A stretch of 16,984 nucleotides of DNA from a bacterium (GCA_021781095.1 JAJXXM010000207.1:1-16984); one strand, 5' to 3'. Shown: positions 6,359-15,636, numbered from the stretch's first letter. Notes: generated by a model from the sequence alone, not told the origin. A program made the numbers and translations.

Positions 6359-6963
6359 CGATCCTTCGCGCGCTGCTCTTCGCTGCGATCGTCGCGGCGA
6401 TAGCCCAAAGCTTCGCCGCACTCGCGCTCTCGCTCGCGCGTACGGCATCGCTTCACGCCGCGCGCGGCAGCGCGCGCGACGCACTCGGTGCGGCACCGGT
6501 CGCCGTGCAGCACATCGTCGCATCGCGACTCGCATTGGGGGGCGATCCGCTGGCAACGATCGCGCCGATCCTCAGCTGCACGGCGATCGGCACGAACCCC
6601 TGCGCGCTGCGCGCCACGACGACGATCGTTCTGCAAGCGAACGGCACCGGCGCAATCCTCCAAAGCAACGCCGGCGTCAATGAGGCGCGCGTCGCGATCT
6701 CCTTGCGAAGCGTCGTCACCGACGCCATCGGGCGCACCATCGTCGTTGCGAATCGCAACGCGCTCCTACGTACCTTCACACGGCCGCCCTACGCAAGCTA
6801 CGAAGGCGATGTGGAGAGCTCGGGAATCGCACCGAGTTCGACGGTGGCCGGGACGCTCGTCGACGTGCGCTACGAAAACGCCGCGAGCGGGGCGAGCATG
6901 CCTGGAAATATCTGGAGGATGTCGACCGCGGCGCCGGCGAGCGCTCCGCCTTGGCCGCAATAA
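6355..6963 (+). CDS. Membrane-anchored minor-pilin-like protein
   Basis: A 202-residue product beginning at GTG 6355, which overlaps the TGA of the prepilin gene. The frame is open much further upstream, but this coupled start puts a single hydrophobic helix (ALLFAAIVAAIAQSFAALALS, about 6-26) at the N-terminus. The ectodomain of about 170 residues contains a close cysteine pair (CTAIGTNPC) and beta-rich sequence. The shape resembles PilX-like or GspK-like partners, which often follow a pseudopilin gene. However, no prepilin-peptidase glycine precedes the helix, so it would not be processed in the classical way. No specific family is recognised. Confidence 0.65.
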   Translation: MTILRALLFAAIVAAIAQSFAALALSLARTASLHAARGSARDALGAAPVAVQHIVASRLALGGDPLATIAPILSCTAIGTNPCALRATTTIVLQANGTGAILQSNAGVNEARVAISLRSVVTDAIGRTIVVANRNALLRTFTRPPYASYEGDVESSGIAPSSTVAGTLVDVRYENAASGASMPGNIWRMSTAAPASAPPWPQ

Positions 6964-6969
6964 ACGCCG

Positions 6970-7755
6970 TTACGGCACGAAGCGATCGATCGCGCCGGCG
7001 AGTTCTGCTGGGGCCTCGATGGGAATGTTATGCCCGCAATCGCGCAAGACGACGAAAATGCTTCCGCCGATTCGATCCGCAACGTCGGTTCGCAACCGCG
7101 GAAGACTCGCGAGCGGATCGCTCGCACCGGCGAGGACGAGCGTCGGAATGGCGACGCCGCCGAGTTCGTCGCGAAAATCGAGGGCGCGCCCGGCGTCGTA
7201 CCAGCCGAACCAGTGTTCGCGCGAGGCGATGAGGGCGTCGTCGATCAGCGCGTCGCGCATCGCGTCATCGATGGAGCGCCGCATCGCTCCCGCAACGAAA
7301 CGGGCGATCCGCTTGCGAGAGCCGAAGGCCTCGAGTGCGAGGTCGCGGTGGCGTTGGTTGCCGCGCGATCCTCGCGCGGAGCCCGGCGCGACGAGCAGCA
7401 TCCGTTCGACGAGCGGATGACCGCGAGCTGCAAGATATTGGCCGACGCGTCCACCCATCGAATGCGCGACCAGCGTTACCGGGACGCCGATATGCGCCAG
7501 AATCGCTTCGTAATCGGCGGCGTAGCCTTCGAGCGAATGCCCCTCGGCCGGTCGATCGCTCCGGCCGCATCCGCGAGCGTCGAAACGGTGGATCGTGTAC
7601 CGCCGCAAATCGAGTCTCGCGATCGAGGCGTCCCACATGCGGCGCGAACTGATCCAACCGTGCGCGAAGAGCAGATGCCGCTCTCCATCTCCCATACGTT
7701 CGAGCCAAAGGCCGGTGCCATCGCGCTCGATACTCTCGCCGGATACCTGGTGCAT
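6970..7755 (-). CDS. Alpha/beta hydrolase
   Basis: A 261-residue soluble hydrolase of the Abhydrolase_1 family. The catalytic triad is visible: Ser99 in the nucleophile elbow (AHSMGG), Asp213 (GASDPLA) and His242 (DCGHNIP). The oxyanion-hole motif HG is at 32-33. DARGCGRSDRP (59-69) is the usual second loop. The cap region (about 130-190) is short and rich in charged residues. No signal peptide is present, so it is cytoplasmic. Substrate is unknown; esterase, lactonase or C-C hydrolase are possible. The ATG lies eight bases from the start of the divergent transporter gene and has no clear ribosome-binding site. Confidence 0.9.
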   Translation of the reverse strand: MHQVSGESIERDGTGLWLERMGDGERHLLFAHGWISSRRMWDASIARLDLRRYTIHRFDARGCGRSDRPAEGHSLEGYAADYEAILAHIGVPVTLVAHSMGGRVGQYLAARGHPLVERMLLVAPGSARGSRGNQRHRDLALEAFGSRKRIARFVAGAMRRSIDDAMRDALIDDALIASREHWFGWYDAGRALDFRDELGGVAIPTLVLAGASDPLASLPRLRTDVADRIGGSIFVVLRDCGHNIPIEAPAELAGAIDRFVP

Positions 7756-7763
7756 GGTGACGA

Positions 7764-8699
7764 ATGATGCGCGCTACCGTGGAAAAGCGCCTGCCGATCT
7801 ATCTCGGCCTGCTGTACGTCGTGTTCGTTTGGGGTTTGAACACCGTGCTCGTCAAAATCGCCGTCTCGCACGTCGACGCACTCGCATTTACGGCGCTGCG
7901 TTTTTCAACGATGGCGCCGTTGGCGTTGCTTTGGGTTCGCATCTCCGGAGCCCGCTTGAGCTTCGAGCGTCGCGATTGGCTGCTCTTGCTCGCAAGCGGG
8001 GCGTGCGGATTCGGCATCTATCAATATTTTTGGGTCATCGGGCTCGCCCACACGACGGCATTTGCGTCGTCGTTGCTCGGCAGCAGCACGCCGATTTTCA
8101 CGATGATCTACCTCGTCGCCCTCGGGTGGGAGCGCGTTCGCAGCACGCGGTGGATCGGTGCGGGAATCGCCCTGCTCGGCATCGCCATCTTCGAAGGCGC
8201 TTTCGCGGGGCACGCAACCTTCCGCATCGGCGATGCACTCACGCTGCTCGCGGCGATGACCTTCGCCGGATTCAACGTCATCAGCGCGCGCTTGGCGCCG
8301 CGCTATCACCCCGTCGCGCTTCTCGCAGCGACGTTGCTCATCGGCACCGCGATGATTCTCCCGGCGGGCATTCCCGCGCTCGTCGCCGATCCTCCCACGC
8401 TCTGGCCGCCGGTGGTCTGGGAGGTCTTTGCATTCGCGGTCGTCTTTCCCATCGTCCTCACCTACCCCGTCTGGAGTACGGGCATCGCGCGGATCGGCGC
8501 GGCACGCGTCGCACTCTTTAGCTTTCTCGTGCCCATCGTTTCGGGCGCGCTCTCGATCCCGATGCTGCACGCACACTTCCAACCCCACCAACTGCTCGGA
8601 GCGGCGATCTCGCTCGTTGGGCTCGCCGTCGCTACCCTGCTCGGGCATCTCTCCGTCTCGGAGGTCTGGGCGCAGCGAGCCGGAGATATCGAGCATTAG
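7764..8699 (+). CDS. EamA-family (DMT) transporter
   Basis: A 311-residue inner-membrane protein with about ten hydrophobic segments arranged as two EamA repeats (roughly 12-145 and 155-290), the drug/metabolite transporter layout. It starts MMRATVEKRLPIYLGLLYVV, and FVWGLNTVLVKI is typical of the first helix. Either ATG 7764 or ATG 7767 may be used; GGTGA at 7756-7760 is better spaced for the second. The family exports or imports amino acids, nucleosides, sugars or drugs, and the substrate is not readable. It stands head to head with the alpha/beta hydrolase and 15 bases upstream of the DUF3311 gene. Confidence 0.9.
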   Translation: MMRATVEKRLPIYLGLLYVVFVWGLNTVLVKIAVSHVDALAFTALRFSTMAPLALLWVRISGARLSFERRDWLLLLASGACGFGIYQYFWVIGLAHTTAFASSLLGSSTPIFTMIYLVALGWERVRSTRWIGAGIALLGIAIFEGAFAGHATFRIGDALTLLAAMTFAGFNVISARLAPRYHPVALLAATLLIGTAMILPAGIPALVADPPTLWPPVVWEVFAFAVVFPIVLTYPVWSTGIARIGAARVALFSFLVPIVSGALSIPMLHAHFQPHQLLGAAISLVGLAVATLLGHLSVSEVWAQRAGDIEH

Positions 8700-8714
8700 C
8701 GCGAAGGCGCCGCC

Positions 8715-8909
8715 GTGATGGCTCGCCGCGCATGGTATTGGCTCCTCGCGTTACCGTTCATCGCCTTGCTGGACGTTCCGCTCTACAATCGGATCGATCC
8801 GCGCTGGAACGGCATTCCGTTTTTCTATTGGTACCAACTCGCGTGGGTGGTGCTCACCGCAGCGCTTCTCGGCATCGTCTATCTCGCAACGCGCGAGCGC
8901 GCTCGATGA
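8715..8909 (+). CDS. DUF3311 small membrane protein
   Basis: A 64-residue protein with two hydrophobic helices and the family pattern PFIALLDVPLYNRIDPRWNG then PFFYWYQLAWVVLTA. DUF3311 proteins are short inner-membrane partners encoded immediately before SSS-family symporters, and that is the case here: the TGA stop overlaps the ATG of the symporter in ATGA. It is probably an accessory subunit or assembly factor. GTG 8715 has GAAGG seven bases upstream; ATG 8718 is an alternative. Confidence 0.88.
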   Translation: MMARRAWYWLLALPFIALLDVPLYNRIDPRWNGIPFFYWYQLAWVVLTAALLGIVYLATRERAR

Positions 8910-10378
8910 GCCTCACTGCCGCGATCTTCGTCGCGCTCGTGCTCGTCGCCAGCGCACTCGGATTCACCGCCGCGCGCCGCAACGGCGGCGACCTACGCGT
9001 CCTCGATGAATGGGCGCTCGGCGGGCGCCGCTTCGGCACCATCCTCTCCTGGTTTCTCCTCGGCGGCGATCTCTATACCGCCTACACCTTCATCGCGCTG
9101 CCGGCGCTCGTTTACGGTGTCGGCGCCCTCGGCTTTTTTGCCGTCCCCTATGCGACGATCGCCTATCCCATCGTTTTTCTACTCCTCGCGCGCTTTTGGA
9201 GCATCGCCCACGAACGCGGATACATGACCGCCGGCGATTTCGTCCGCGGCCGCTATCGGAGCCGTTCGCTCGAACTCGCAATCGCCGCGACCGGCGTCCT
9301 CGCCGCCCTGCCCTATATCGCGCTGCAGATCGTCGGCATGAAAGCCGTGCTCGCGCAACTCGGTGGTATCTTCGCCATCGGCGGCGGTGCGATGCCGCTC
9401 GCCGTCGCCTTTACGTTACTCGCGGCGTACACCTACATCGGCGGGCTGCGCGCACCGGCAACGATCGCGGTCTTTAAAGACATCCTGATCTATCTCACGA
9501 TCGCCGCCGCCATCGTCGTTATTCCGCACGCACTCGGCGGATGGCGCGCCATCTTCACCGCTGCCGATCGCGCGCTGGCGAGCCCGCTGCACCCGTTCCC
9601 GCTGCTCGTCGCACCGCAAATGCAATTTGCCTACGCGACCCTCGCGCTCGGTTCGGCGTTCTCCCTCTTCCTCTACCCGCACGCCATTACGTCGTTGCTC
9701 TCCGCTCGCAGCGCCGATGTCGTGAGGCGCAACGCCGCGCTCCTGCCACTCTACTCGATCTTGCTCGGCATCATCGCACTGCTCGGTTTCGCCGCCCTCG
9801 CCGCCGGCATCCACGCGCCTCCGAACGAAATCGTGCCGATCCTCTTCGCACGATTCTTTCCACCCTGGTTTGCCGGGCTCGCCGATGCCACGATCGTGAT
9901 CGGCGCGCTCGTTCCAGCCTCGATTATGGCGCTCGGCGCGGCCAATCTCTTCCTCCGCAACGTCGTGTCGCCGCTCACGGGGCGCGCACCGAGCCGCGAC
10001 GCGGGGAGCACGAAATGGTTGACGCTCGCGTTTTGCGCGCTTTCCTTGATTCTGGTGCTCTTCATGAACGTAAAATTCGCCATCTACTTTCAACTGCTCG
10101 GCGGAGCGTGGGTGCTTCAAACCGCGCCCGCAATATTCTTCGGCCTCGGCGAACGCTCGCTGCCCGCGCGGGCGTTGCTCGCGGGCTGGCTCGCCGGCAT
10201 GATCGCGGCAACCTCCTTCGCGCTCGTCGACGGCTTCTCGCCGAACATCGCGCTGCACGTCGGCTCGTGGACGCTGGTCGGATTTATCGCGATCTACGCG
10301 GTGGCGATCAATCTCGGGGTCGCGCTCGTCGCCGCCGCGCTCCTACGCGTTCGGTCGCCGCAGAGTGAGATTGCATGA
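8906..10378 (+). CDS. mctP: MctP-like monocarboxylate:cation symporter (SSS family)
   Basis: A 490-residue sodium:solute symporter with about 13 hydrophobic segments. The stretches DEWALGGRRFGTILSWFLLGG (34-54), DLYTAYTFIALPALVYGVGA, GYMTAGDFVRGRY and LPYIALQIVGMKAVL match the rhizobial MctP permease, known for lactate, pyruvate and alanine uptake. The frame is open upstream to 8732, but ATG 8906 overlaps the stop of DUF3311, the normal partner arrangement. Its own stop overlaps the ATG of ridA (ATGA), so the three are one translation unit. The real substrate may differ; given the CoA ligase convergent to it, an aromatic or other small carboxylate is worth considering (inference). Confidence 0.88.
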   Translation: MSLTAAIFVALVLVASALGFTAARRNGGDLRVLDEWALGGRRFGTILSWFLLGGDLYTAYTFIALPALVYGVGALGFFAVPYATIAYPIVFLLLARFWSIAHERGYMTAGDFVRGRYRSRSLELAIAATGVLAALPYIALQIVGMKAVLAQLGGIFAIGGGAMPLAVAFTLLAAYTYIGGLRAPATIAVFKDILIYLTIAAAIVVIPHALGGWRAIFTAADRALASPLHPFPLLVAPQMQFAYATLALGSAFSLFLYPHAITSLLSARSADVVRRNAALLPLYSILLGIIALLGFAALAAGIHAPPNEIVPILFARFFPPWFAGLADATIVIGALVPASIMALGAANLFLRNVVSPLTGRAPSRDAGSTKWLTLAFCALSLILVLFMNVKFAIYFQLLGGAWVLQTAPAIFFGLGERSLPARALLAGWLAGMIAATSFALVDGFSPNIALHVGSWTLVGFIAIYAVAINLGVALVAAALLRVRSPQSEIA

Positions 10379-10779
10379 GCGCGCGGATCGAACCCGTCGG
10401 ATGGGCGCCGCCGAGCGGCTATGCAAACGGGATGATCGCGTCGGGACGCGTCCTCGCAATCGCCGGACAGGTCGGCTGGGACGCACGGCAGCATCTCGTC
10501 TCCGCGGATTTCCTCGCGCAGGCCGCCCAAGCACTGCGCAACGTTGCCGACGTACTGCGTACCGCCGGCGGAGATCCCGAACATCTCGTGCGGATGACCT
10601 GGTACGTGCTCGATGCCGCGGAGTACCGCGCGAACGCGAAGGCGCTCGGCGCCGCCTATCGGGAGATTTTCGGCAGTCATTATCCGGCGATGACGTTGAT
10701 CGTCGTTGCGGGACTGCTCGAAGAAGGCGCGCGAGTAGAAATCGAGGCGACGGCGCTCCTACCGGCGCTCGACGATTAG
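10375..10779 (+). CDS. RidA family protein (imine/enamine deaminase)
   Basis: A 134-residue YjgF/YER057c/UK114 protein. The family hydrolyses reactive 2-aminoacrylate and other imines or enamines to keto acids, as cytoplasmic trimers. Signature parts are AIAGQVGWD (29-36), LRNVADVLRTAGGDPEHLVRMTWYVLD (54-80), the PAMTLIVVAGL strand and GARVEIEATALLP (118-130), with Arg120 at the position that binds the substrate carboxylate. It overlaps mctP by four bases. RidA homologues also occur in clusters that degrade 2-aminobenzoyl-CoA, and such a set of genes lies directly opposite here. A general housekeeping role is the alternative. Its stop codon overlaps that of the convergent outer-membrane protein gene. 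Confidence 0.92.
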   Translation: MSARIEPVGWAPPSGYANGMIASGRVLAIAGQVGWDARQHLVSADFLAQAAQALRNVADVLRTAGGDPEHLVRMTWYVLDAAEYRANAKALGAAYREIFGSHYPAMTLIVVAGLLEEGARVEIEATALLPALDD

Positions 10780-12866
10780 GTTCCGCTGCTTCCACCGGCG
10801 TGGAAGACATATTTCACGATGAAGCGGTGGAGGGTCTGCGGTGCGGCCGAGGTTCCGTACTCGACGTAGAGGAGATCTTGGTTCTTCAATCGCGCTTCGT
10901 AGAGCATCGAGAGGTTCGTTCCGGGTTCGGCAAAGCCGCCGGTGCCGTTCACGGTACGGAGCGCGAGACCGATGGTCGCGTCTCTGCCGAACGAGCGAGA
11001 GAGGACCGCACGTCGTAACCATTGGCTATTGTCGATCGGCAAGCCGCGCCCCGGACGTTCTTCGTTGCCATCATATTCGAATGAAAAGCCGTACGCCCCA
11101 AAGACGCGTGCGTACGACGACTGCCATTGCTGGACGTAGAATCCGCCGAAGGGCCCCCACGAATACGCGATATCGGCGGGGTTCGGGGTCCCTTGGCCGT
11201 AGCCGACTTCGATATTCCGTCGATTGAACCAATCGATCGTCCCCGGTGCGACCTGTAATTCGCTCGGACCGGCAAAGCCTTGCACGGAGATCAAATTTTT
11301 GAATTGCACCGTGAAGAATCCGTTGATATCGGCCTCGCGCAGGCTACCGTCGTAGGCGAGATATCGGTCGAGACCGATACTCCCGCTGTACGATTGGATC
11401 GCACTCTCGCGCGACCCGCTCCCTTTATATCCGAGAAGAGCGCCGAGCCCGCGAGCGTCGTTCGTCGCCGTATACCCGTCGAGCGGAGCGTACCCCGGGC
11501 TCGTATCGCGATAGAGTGCTAGCGCGGTAAAATGCTGGTTGCGAATTCCCTCTTCGAGATTAAAATCGTGCGCGCTGCCGGTCGAGGTATCGCGTTCGGC
11601 GGCAAACTCCAATGCCGTTGATTCGCCCGAAGAGCGATTGGTGCGCGATAAGCCGAATCCGGTCGTCACATCGTGCACGCCGACATGGTTGGCGATGACG
11701 CTCTCGGCACTGAGCGCGAGCGAGCCGCTCGGCGTCGAGTACGTATAGCCTGCGGCGCTATCGTCGATTCCGGGCCCGACGACGTTGAGCAGGCCGATGT
11801 CGTTCCGGCCGGCGGTTCCCTCGATCTTCATGCCACGATTGAAAATGCCGATCGAGGGCGTATAGAACATACTGTTGCTACCGAAGACCCCAATTTGAGG
11901 GACGGTGTCGATATATTGCGCTCCCTGTGCGAAGAACGGGCGATACTCTTGGTACGACTTCTGAAACTCTTGGAGCTGGATCGTCGTCTGATCTTCTTCG
12001 ACGTTTGAAAAATCCGGCGCGAGCGTGCCGACGAATGCCAGCGTATTGGTGAACGGATAGGTTACGTCGATTCCCGCCTGGCGCGGCGACGTCGTTTCGA
12101 AGCGACCGATCCCGTTCTGGAAAACGTTCCGCTGCGAACCCGCGCTCCCAAGCACGTATGCGTCGAGTTGCGGCTTCGGGCGCGTCGCATTCGGGCTGAG
12201 GCGAATGTGCGTCACCCACGGCCAGAACTGCACCTCGGTCGTGCTCTGCATCGCGGGTGCGTAGGCCCACGTATAGGCGGCGTTGCGCGCCGCGATGAAG
12301 CGTTCGAAATTCAAGCGCCATCGCTGCTCCGGTGCGGCTTGAGAGCGTATCGTTGCCAACGGAATGACCATCAGCACGTCGTAGTTTCCCGTGCGCGATA
12401 CGTGAGCGATGGAGAGCCACGAGGGTGCGTACCGGGCGTTCTCGCTCGAGGATTCATCGTGGACGCCGAGCGGGTTGGCGCGGAACGTGTAGGTGCGCGA
12501 GCCGTTTCCGGAGGTGTCGATATCGAACGAGACGTGATCGTCGCTTCCGACCCCGGCGTGATTCACCCGCTGGGCGGCGGTGATCGGGACTCCGGCTTGG
12601 ACGCAGTGGAACTCGACATACAGGTTTTTGCTGTCGTAAAGAAATCGGGCGCTCGTGGCCATCCCGGCGGGGCGACGAACGTTGAAGTTATAGAAATCCT
12701 TCGCCGTGAGGGCAGAGCGCCAGAGCGCCACGCGCGCCGACGCGACCATCGGAGGCGGCGCCGCGCTCCGAACCGCCGCAAATCGATCGCCGGGGCCGAC
12801 CGATGCCTTCGCGACGAGGGGCATGGCGAGGAGTGCGAGGAGCAGGGCCCCGAGGGCGCGGGGCAT
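10776..12866 (-). CDS. DUF5916 outer-membrane beta-barrel protein with N-terminal CBM9-like domain
   Basis: A 696-residue exported protein. Residues 1-22 form a signal peptide ending KAS. The section at about 40-225 is a beta-sandwich of the CBM9/DOMON type (FLYDSKNLYVEFHC, SDDHVSFDIDT, YTFRANPLGVHDE, VLMVIPLATI). From about 235 to the end it is DUF5916-like, with TYPFTNTLAFVGTLAPDFSNVEEDQ (269-293) and EYRPFFAQG (307-315). The remainder has alternating amphipathic strands and ends in an aromatic FIVKYVFHAG, as expected for an outer-membrane barrel. The product supports a diderm cell. It follows the CoA ligase with three bases between, so it is likely cotranscribed with it. Family function is unproven; uptake of a ligand or display of the sandwich domain are possible. 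Confidence 0.85.
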   Translation of the reverse strand: MPRALGALLLALLAMPLVAKASVGPGDRFAAVRSAAPPPMVASARVALWRSALTAKDFYNFNVRRPAGMATSARFLYDSKNLYVEFHCVQAGVPITAAQRVNHAGVGSDDHVSFDIDTSGNGSRTYTFRANPLGVHDESSSENARYAPSWLSIAHVSRTGNYDVLMVIPLATIRSQAAPEQRWRLNFERFIAARNAAYTWAYAPAMQSTTEVQFWPWVTHIRLSPNATRPKPQLDAYVLGSAGSQRNVFQNGIGRFETTSPRQAGIDVTYPFTNTLAFVGTLAPDFSNVEEDQTTIQLQEFQKSYQEYRPFFAQGAQYIDTVPQIGVFGSNSMFYTPSIGIFNRGMKIEGTAGRNDIGLLNVVGPGIDDSAAGYTYSTPSGSLALSAESVIANHVGVHDVTTGFGLSRTNRSSGESTALEFAAERDTSTGSAHDFNLEEGIRNQHFTALALYRDTSPGYAPLDGYTATNDARGLGALLGYKGSGSRESAIQSYSGSIGLDRYLAYDGSLREADINGFFTVQFKNLISVQGFAGPSELQVAPGTIDWFNRRNIEVGYGQGTPNPADIAYSWGPFGGFYVQQWQSSYARVFGAYGFSFEYDGNEERPGRGLPIDNSQWLRRAVLSRSFGRDATIGLALRTVNGTGGFAEPGTNLSMLYEARLKNQDLLYVEYGTSAAPQTLHRFIVKYVFHAGGSSGT

Positions 12867-12869
12867 CTT

Positions 12870-14486
12870 CTAGGAGCGCTCGCGCAGTTTGTAGCGCTGC
12901 AACTTCCCAGTCGCGGTTCGCGGAAGCGCATCGATGATTTCAATTTCGCGCGGCGCCTTAAAAGGAGCGATCGTCGCCTTGCAGTGCTCGATCAACTCCG
13001 CAATGCATGCATCGTCGCCGTTACGAGCAGCGCGCAGTACGACGAACGCCTTCACCATCGTCGTGAGGTGGGCCGGATCGGGCTTCCCGACGACGGCGCA
13101 TTCGAGAACGTCGGGATGGAGCAAGAGTACTTGCTCCACCTCAGGACCCGAGACGTTAAATCCCGCCGAAACGATCATATCGTCGGCGCGAGCGACGTAG
13201 GTGAAGTACCCATCGCCGTCGACCGCATAAGCGTCGCCGGGATAGTTCCACCCATTCCGAACGTAGGTGCTCTGCCGCTCGTCATCGAGATAGCGGCACC
13301 CGGTCGGGCCGTAGACCGCGAGTCGACCGACGGTCCCCACGGGAACCTCATTCCCAAACTCGTCGTGAATCTGCGCGACGTACCCCGGCACGACGCGTCC
13401 GGTCGAGCCGGCGCGCGCTTCGTCGGCCGGAGAAGCGATAAAAATATGCAGCATCTCCGTGCTTCCGATCCCATCGATGATCGAGATGCCGGTAGCGGCG
13501 CGCCAGGCTTCCCAGACGACTCCCGGAAGGGTCTCGCCGGCCGACACGCAGATGCGCAAGCTCGACCAATCGCGCTTCGACGCATGCGATGTCAACGCAC
13601 GATACGCGAGCGGTGCGGTAAAGAGCACGCTGATTCGGTGGCGTTCGATCGCCGCTGCGAGTTCTTCGGTTCCCGCGCGGCCCAGAAGCACGGTCGATGC
13701 TCCGATGGCGAATGGGAATAAGAGTATTCCGCCGAGCCCGTAGGTAAATGCGAGCGGCGGCGAGCCGCTAAAACGATCCTCCGGATCGGCTTTGAGCACC
13801 TCCGCACCGAAGCTGTCGCAGGTGGCGAGAAGATCGCGATGGACGTGCATTGCCGCTTTGGGAAGCCCGGTCGTCCCGGAGGTAAAAGCGATCAACGCGA
13901 CGTCCTCCGCGGCGGTCGCAACGTTCTCGAAATTCGGCCTCTTGTGCGCGGCGCGACGTTCGAGCGACTCGTCGCTTCCGTCGCCCCAATAGCATATCTC
14001 CATCTCGGGCCGGGATGCGCGTGCGCGTTCGAGCTCCTCCGCGAGGCGAGCGTCGCAGAGCGCGATCGCCACGCGAGCGCGTTCGCTCACGGTCTGCAAC
14101 TCCTGCGTGCGATAGAGGGGCATCGTCGTCACGACGATGCCACCGGCCTTGAGCACGGCGAACCAACAGGCGAGCAGGGTCGGCGTGTTCGCCGAACGCA
14201 GCAATACGCGATTTCCCGGAACGAGTGCGAAATCTTCGACGAGCACGCGAGCGATGCGATTCGCCCACTCCATCATCGCTCGATAGCTATAGGCGGTTCC
14301 GTCCTCGGCGATCGCGCAGAGACGATCGCCGCGCCCTTCTTCGACATGACGATCGAGAAAATACCACGCGGCATTCATCCGGTCGGGATAGCGCATCTGG
14401 GGCAGCGTGAAAGCGAAGCGCGGAAGCGCGGCCTCGGGGGGAAGCCGGTCGCGAGCGAACGTGTCGAGATGCGCGCTCTCAACCAC
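12870..14486 (-). CDS. Acyl-CoA synthetase of the benzoate / 2-aminobenzoate-CoA ligase type
   Basis: An AMP-forming ligase (ANL superfamily, 538 residues) that would activate a carboxylic acid to its CoA thioester in the cytoplasm. Motifs: P-loop [10 protein letters not shown] (201-210), DGIGSTEML (338-346), [22 protein letters not shown] (415-436, with Asp418 and Arg433), and the C-terminal [10 protein letters not shown] with catalytic Lys528. The N-terminal [21 protein letters not shown] and LAFTYGLGG (245-253) resemble benzoate-CoA and 2-aminobenzoate-CoA ligases more than fatty acyl enzymes. ATG 14492 directly abuts AAGGAGG (14499-14493), too close to initiate; GTG 14486 has a six-base spacer and is taken as the start. 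It overlaps the acyl-CoA dehydrogenase gene by eight bases. Substrate preference is inferred from sequence style and neighbours. Confidence 0.87.
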   Translation of the reverse strand: MVESAHLDTFARDRLPPEAALPRFAFTLPQMRYPDRMNAAWYFLDRHVEEGRGDRLCAIAEDGTAYSYRAMMEWANRIARVLVEDFALVPGNRVLLRSANTPTLLACWFAVLKAGGIVVTTMPLYRTQELQTVSERARVAIALCDARLAEELERARASRPEMEICYWGDGSDESLERRAAHKRPNFENVATAAEDVALIAFTSGTTGLPKAAMHVHRDLLATCDSFGAEVLKADPEDRFSGSPPLAFTYGLGGILLFPFAIGASTVLLGRAGTEELAAAIERHRISVLFTAPLAYRALTSHASKRDWSSLRICVSAGETLPGVVWEAWRAATGISIIDGIGSTEMLHIFIASPADEARAGSTGRVVPGYVAQIHDEFGNEVPVGTVGRLAVYGPTGCRYLDDERQSTYVRNGWNYPGDAYAVDGDGYFTYVARADDMIVSAGFNVSGPEVEQVLLLHPDVLECAVVGKPDPAHLTTMVKAFVVLRAARNGDDACIAELIEHCKATIAPFKAPREIEIIDALPRTATGKLQRYKLRERS

Positions 14487-15636
14487 GCGCATCCTCCTTC
14501 ATCAGCGACCGAGCGATCACGCTTTGCTGCACCTCGCTCGCCCCTTCGTAAATACGCAGCGCGCGCACGTCGCGATAGAGCCGTTCGACGATCTCTCCCC
14601 GCGTCACGCCGCGCCCGCCGAAGAGTTGCACCGCCCGGTCGCAGACGCGACCGGCCGCTTCGGTTGCATACCATTTTGCCATCGCCGCCTCCCGAGTGAC
14701 CCGTTCCGCTCCCGCGTCTTTCGTATATGCGGCTCGATAGACCAACAGCGCCGCGGCATCGATCTCGGTCGCCATCTCGGCGATCGATCCCGAAACGAGT
14801 TGAAGATCTGCGAGCCGCGCTCCATAGATTTCTCGCTGCATGACGTGTGCCCGGGATTCGTCGAAGGCGCGTCGCGCGAAACCGAGCGCCGCCGCACCGA
14901 CGGTGGTGCGAAAGAGATCGAGCGTCGCCATTGCAATCCGAAAGCCGTCCCCTTCGTTTCCGAGCAGCGCGTCGGCGCCGACCCGCACGTCCGAGAAACG
15001 GAGCGCCCCTAACGGATGCGGAGAGATCGTTTGAATCGACCGCGTTTGCACGATGCCCGGTCGTCCGGCCTCGACGATAAAGGCACTCAACCCCTTCGTC
15101 GGATGATCGCCCGTGCGCGCAAAGAGCACGTAAACATCGGCGATACCGGCGTTGCTGATCCAGCATTTCTCACCGGTAATGTCGTACCCGTCGCCGCTGC
15201 GGTGCGCGCGCGTCGTCAGCGCCGCAACGTCGGAACCCGCACGCTCCTCCGAGAGCGCGAACGCCGCGAGCGAGGTCCCGGCAAAGATGCCCGGCAAAAC
15301 GCGTTCGCGCTGCGCCGCCGTTCCAAAAAGCGAGATCGCTCCGCTGCCCAGCCCTTGCATCGCAAACGCAAAATCGGCGAGCGCGCTCCGATAGGCGAGC
15401 TGTTCTCGCGAAAGCGCGACCGCGCGAATATCGAGGCGCGCGCAGGGCGCGAGCCATCCGCCCGCTCCGAGTTCTCGCGCCCAGGAGCGCGTCCGCACGG
15501 CGACGGTGGCGTCGTCGATTCCATCGTCATTAAAACGCTCGCGAGGCACGGCATCGAGCCACCGCTCGAATGCCTCGGCCTGCTCGCGATGCGCGCGATC
15601 GAAAAACGGCCAGGCGAGGGTCGCGTCGAGCCGCAT
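14479..15636 (-). CDS. Acyl-CoA dehydrogenase family protein
   Basis: An FAD flavoenzyme of 385 residues with the standard three-part fold, catalysing alpha,beta-dehydrogenation of an acyl-CoA or a related reaction. Visible are [13 protein letters not shown] (126-138), [18 protein letters not shown] (150-167, FAD and substrate region), the [12 protein letters not shown] helix and [18 protein letters not shown] at the C-terminus, with Glu364 at the catalytic base position of medium-chain dehydrogenases. The start is ATG 15636, whose sequence overlaps the crotonase stop (TGATG) and follows GAGGG with a six-base spacer; a TTG just before it is unlikely to be used. It lies between the crotonase and the CoA ligase, so it probably acts on the ligase product or a later intermediate. 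The electron acceptor (ETF) is not encoded here. Confidence 0.9.
   Translation of the reverse strand: MRLDATLAWPFFDRAHREQAEAFERWLDAVPRERFNDDGIDDATVAVRTRSWARELGAGGWLAPCARLDIRAVALSREQLAYRSALADFAFAMQGLGSGAISLFGTAAQRERVLPGIFAGTSLAAFALSEERAGSDVAALTTRAHRSGDGYDITGEKCWISNAGIADVYVLFARTGDHPTKGLSAFIVEAGRPGIVQTRSIQTISPHPLGALRFSDVRVGADALLGNEGDGFRIAMATLDLFRTTVGAAALGFARRAFDESRAHVMQREIYGARLADLQLVSGSIAEMATEIDAAALLVYRAAYTKDAGAERVTREAAMAKWYATEAAGRVCDRAVQLFGGRGVTRGEIVERLYRDVRALRIYEGASEVQQSVIARSLMKEDARG
14493..14499 (-). promoter_or_regulatory. Ribosome-binding site that selects the GTG start of the CoA ligase
   Basis: AAGGAGG on the minus strand is a full Shine-Dalgarno match inside the end of the acyl-CoA dehydrogenase gene. 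It touches the ATG at 14492 but stands six bases from the in-frame GTG at 14486, so the GTG is the better start. Confidence 0.7.

Noticed and set aside
6967..6977. Small inverted repeat GCCG TTA CGGC between the minor-pilin-like and hydrolase stops
   Set aside because: A four-base stem with a three-base loop and no T-run is within chance expectation in GC-rich sequence.
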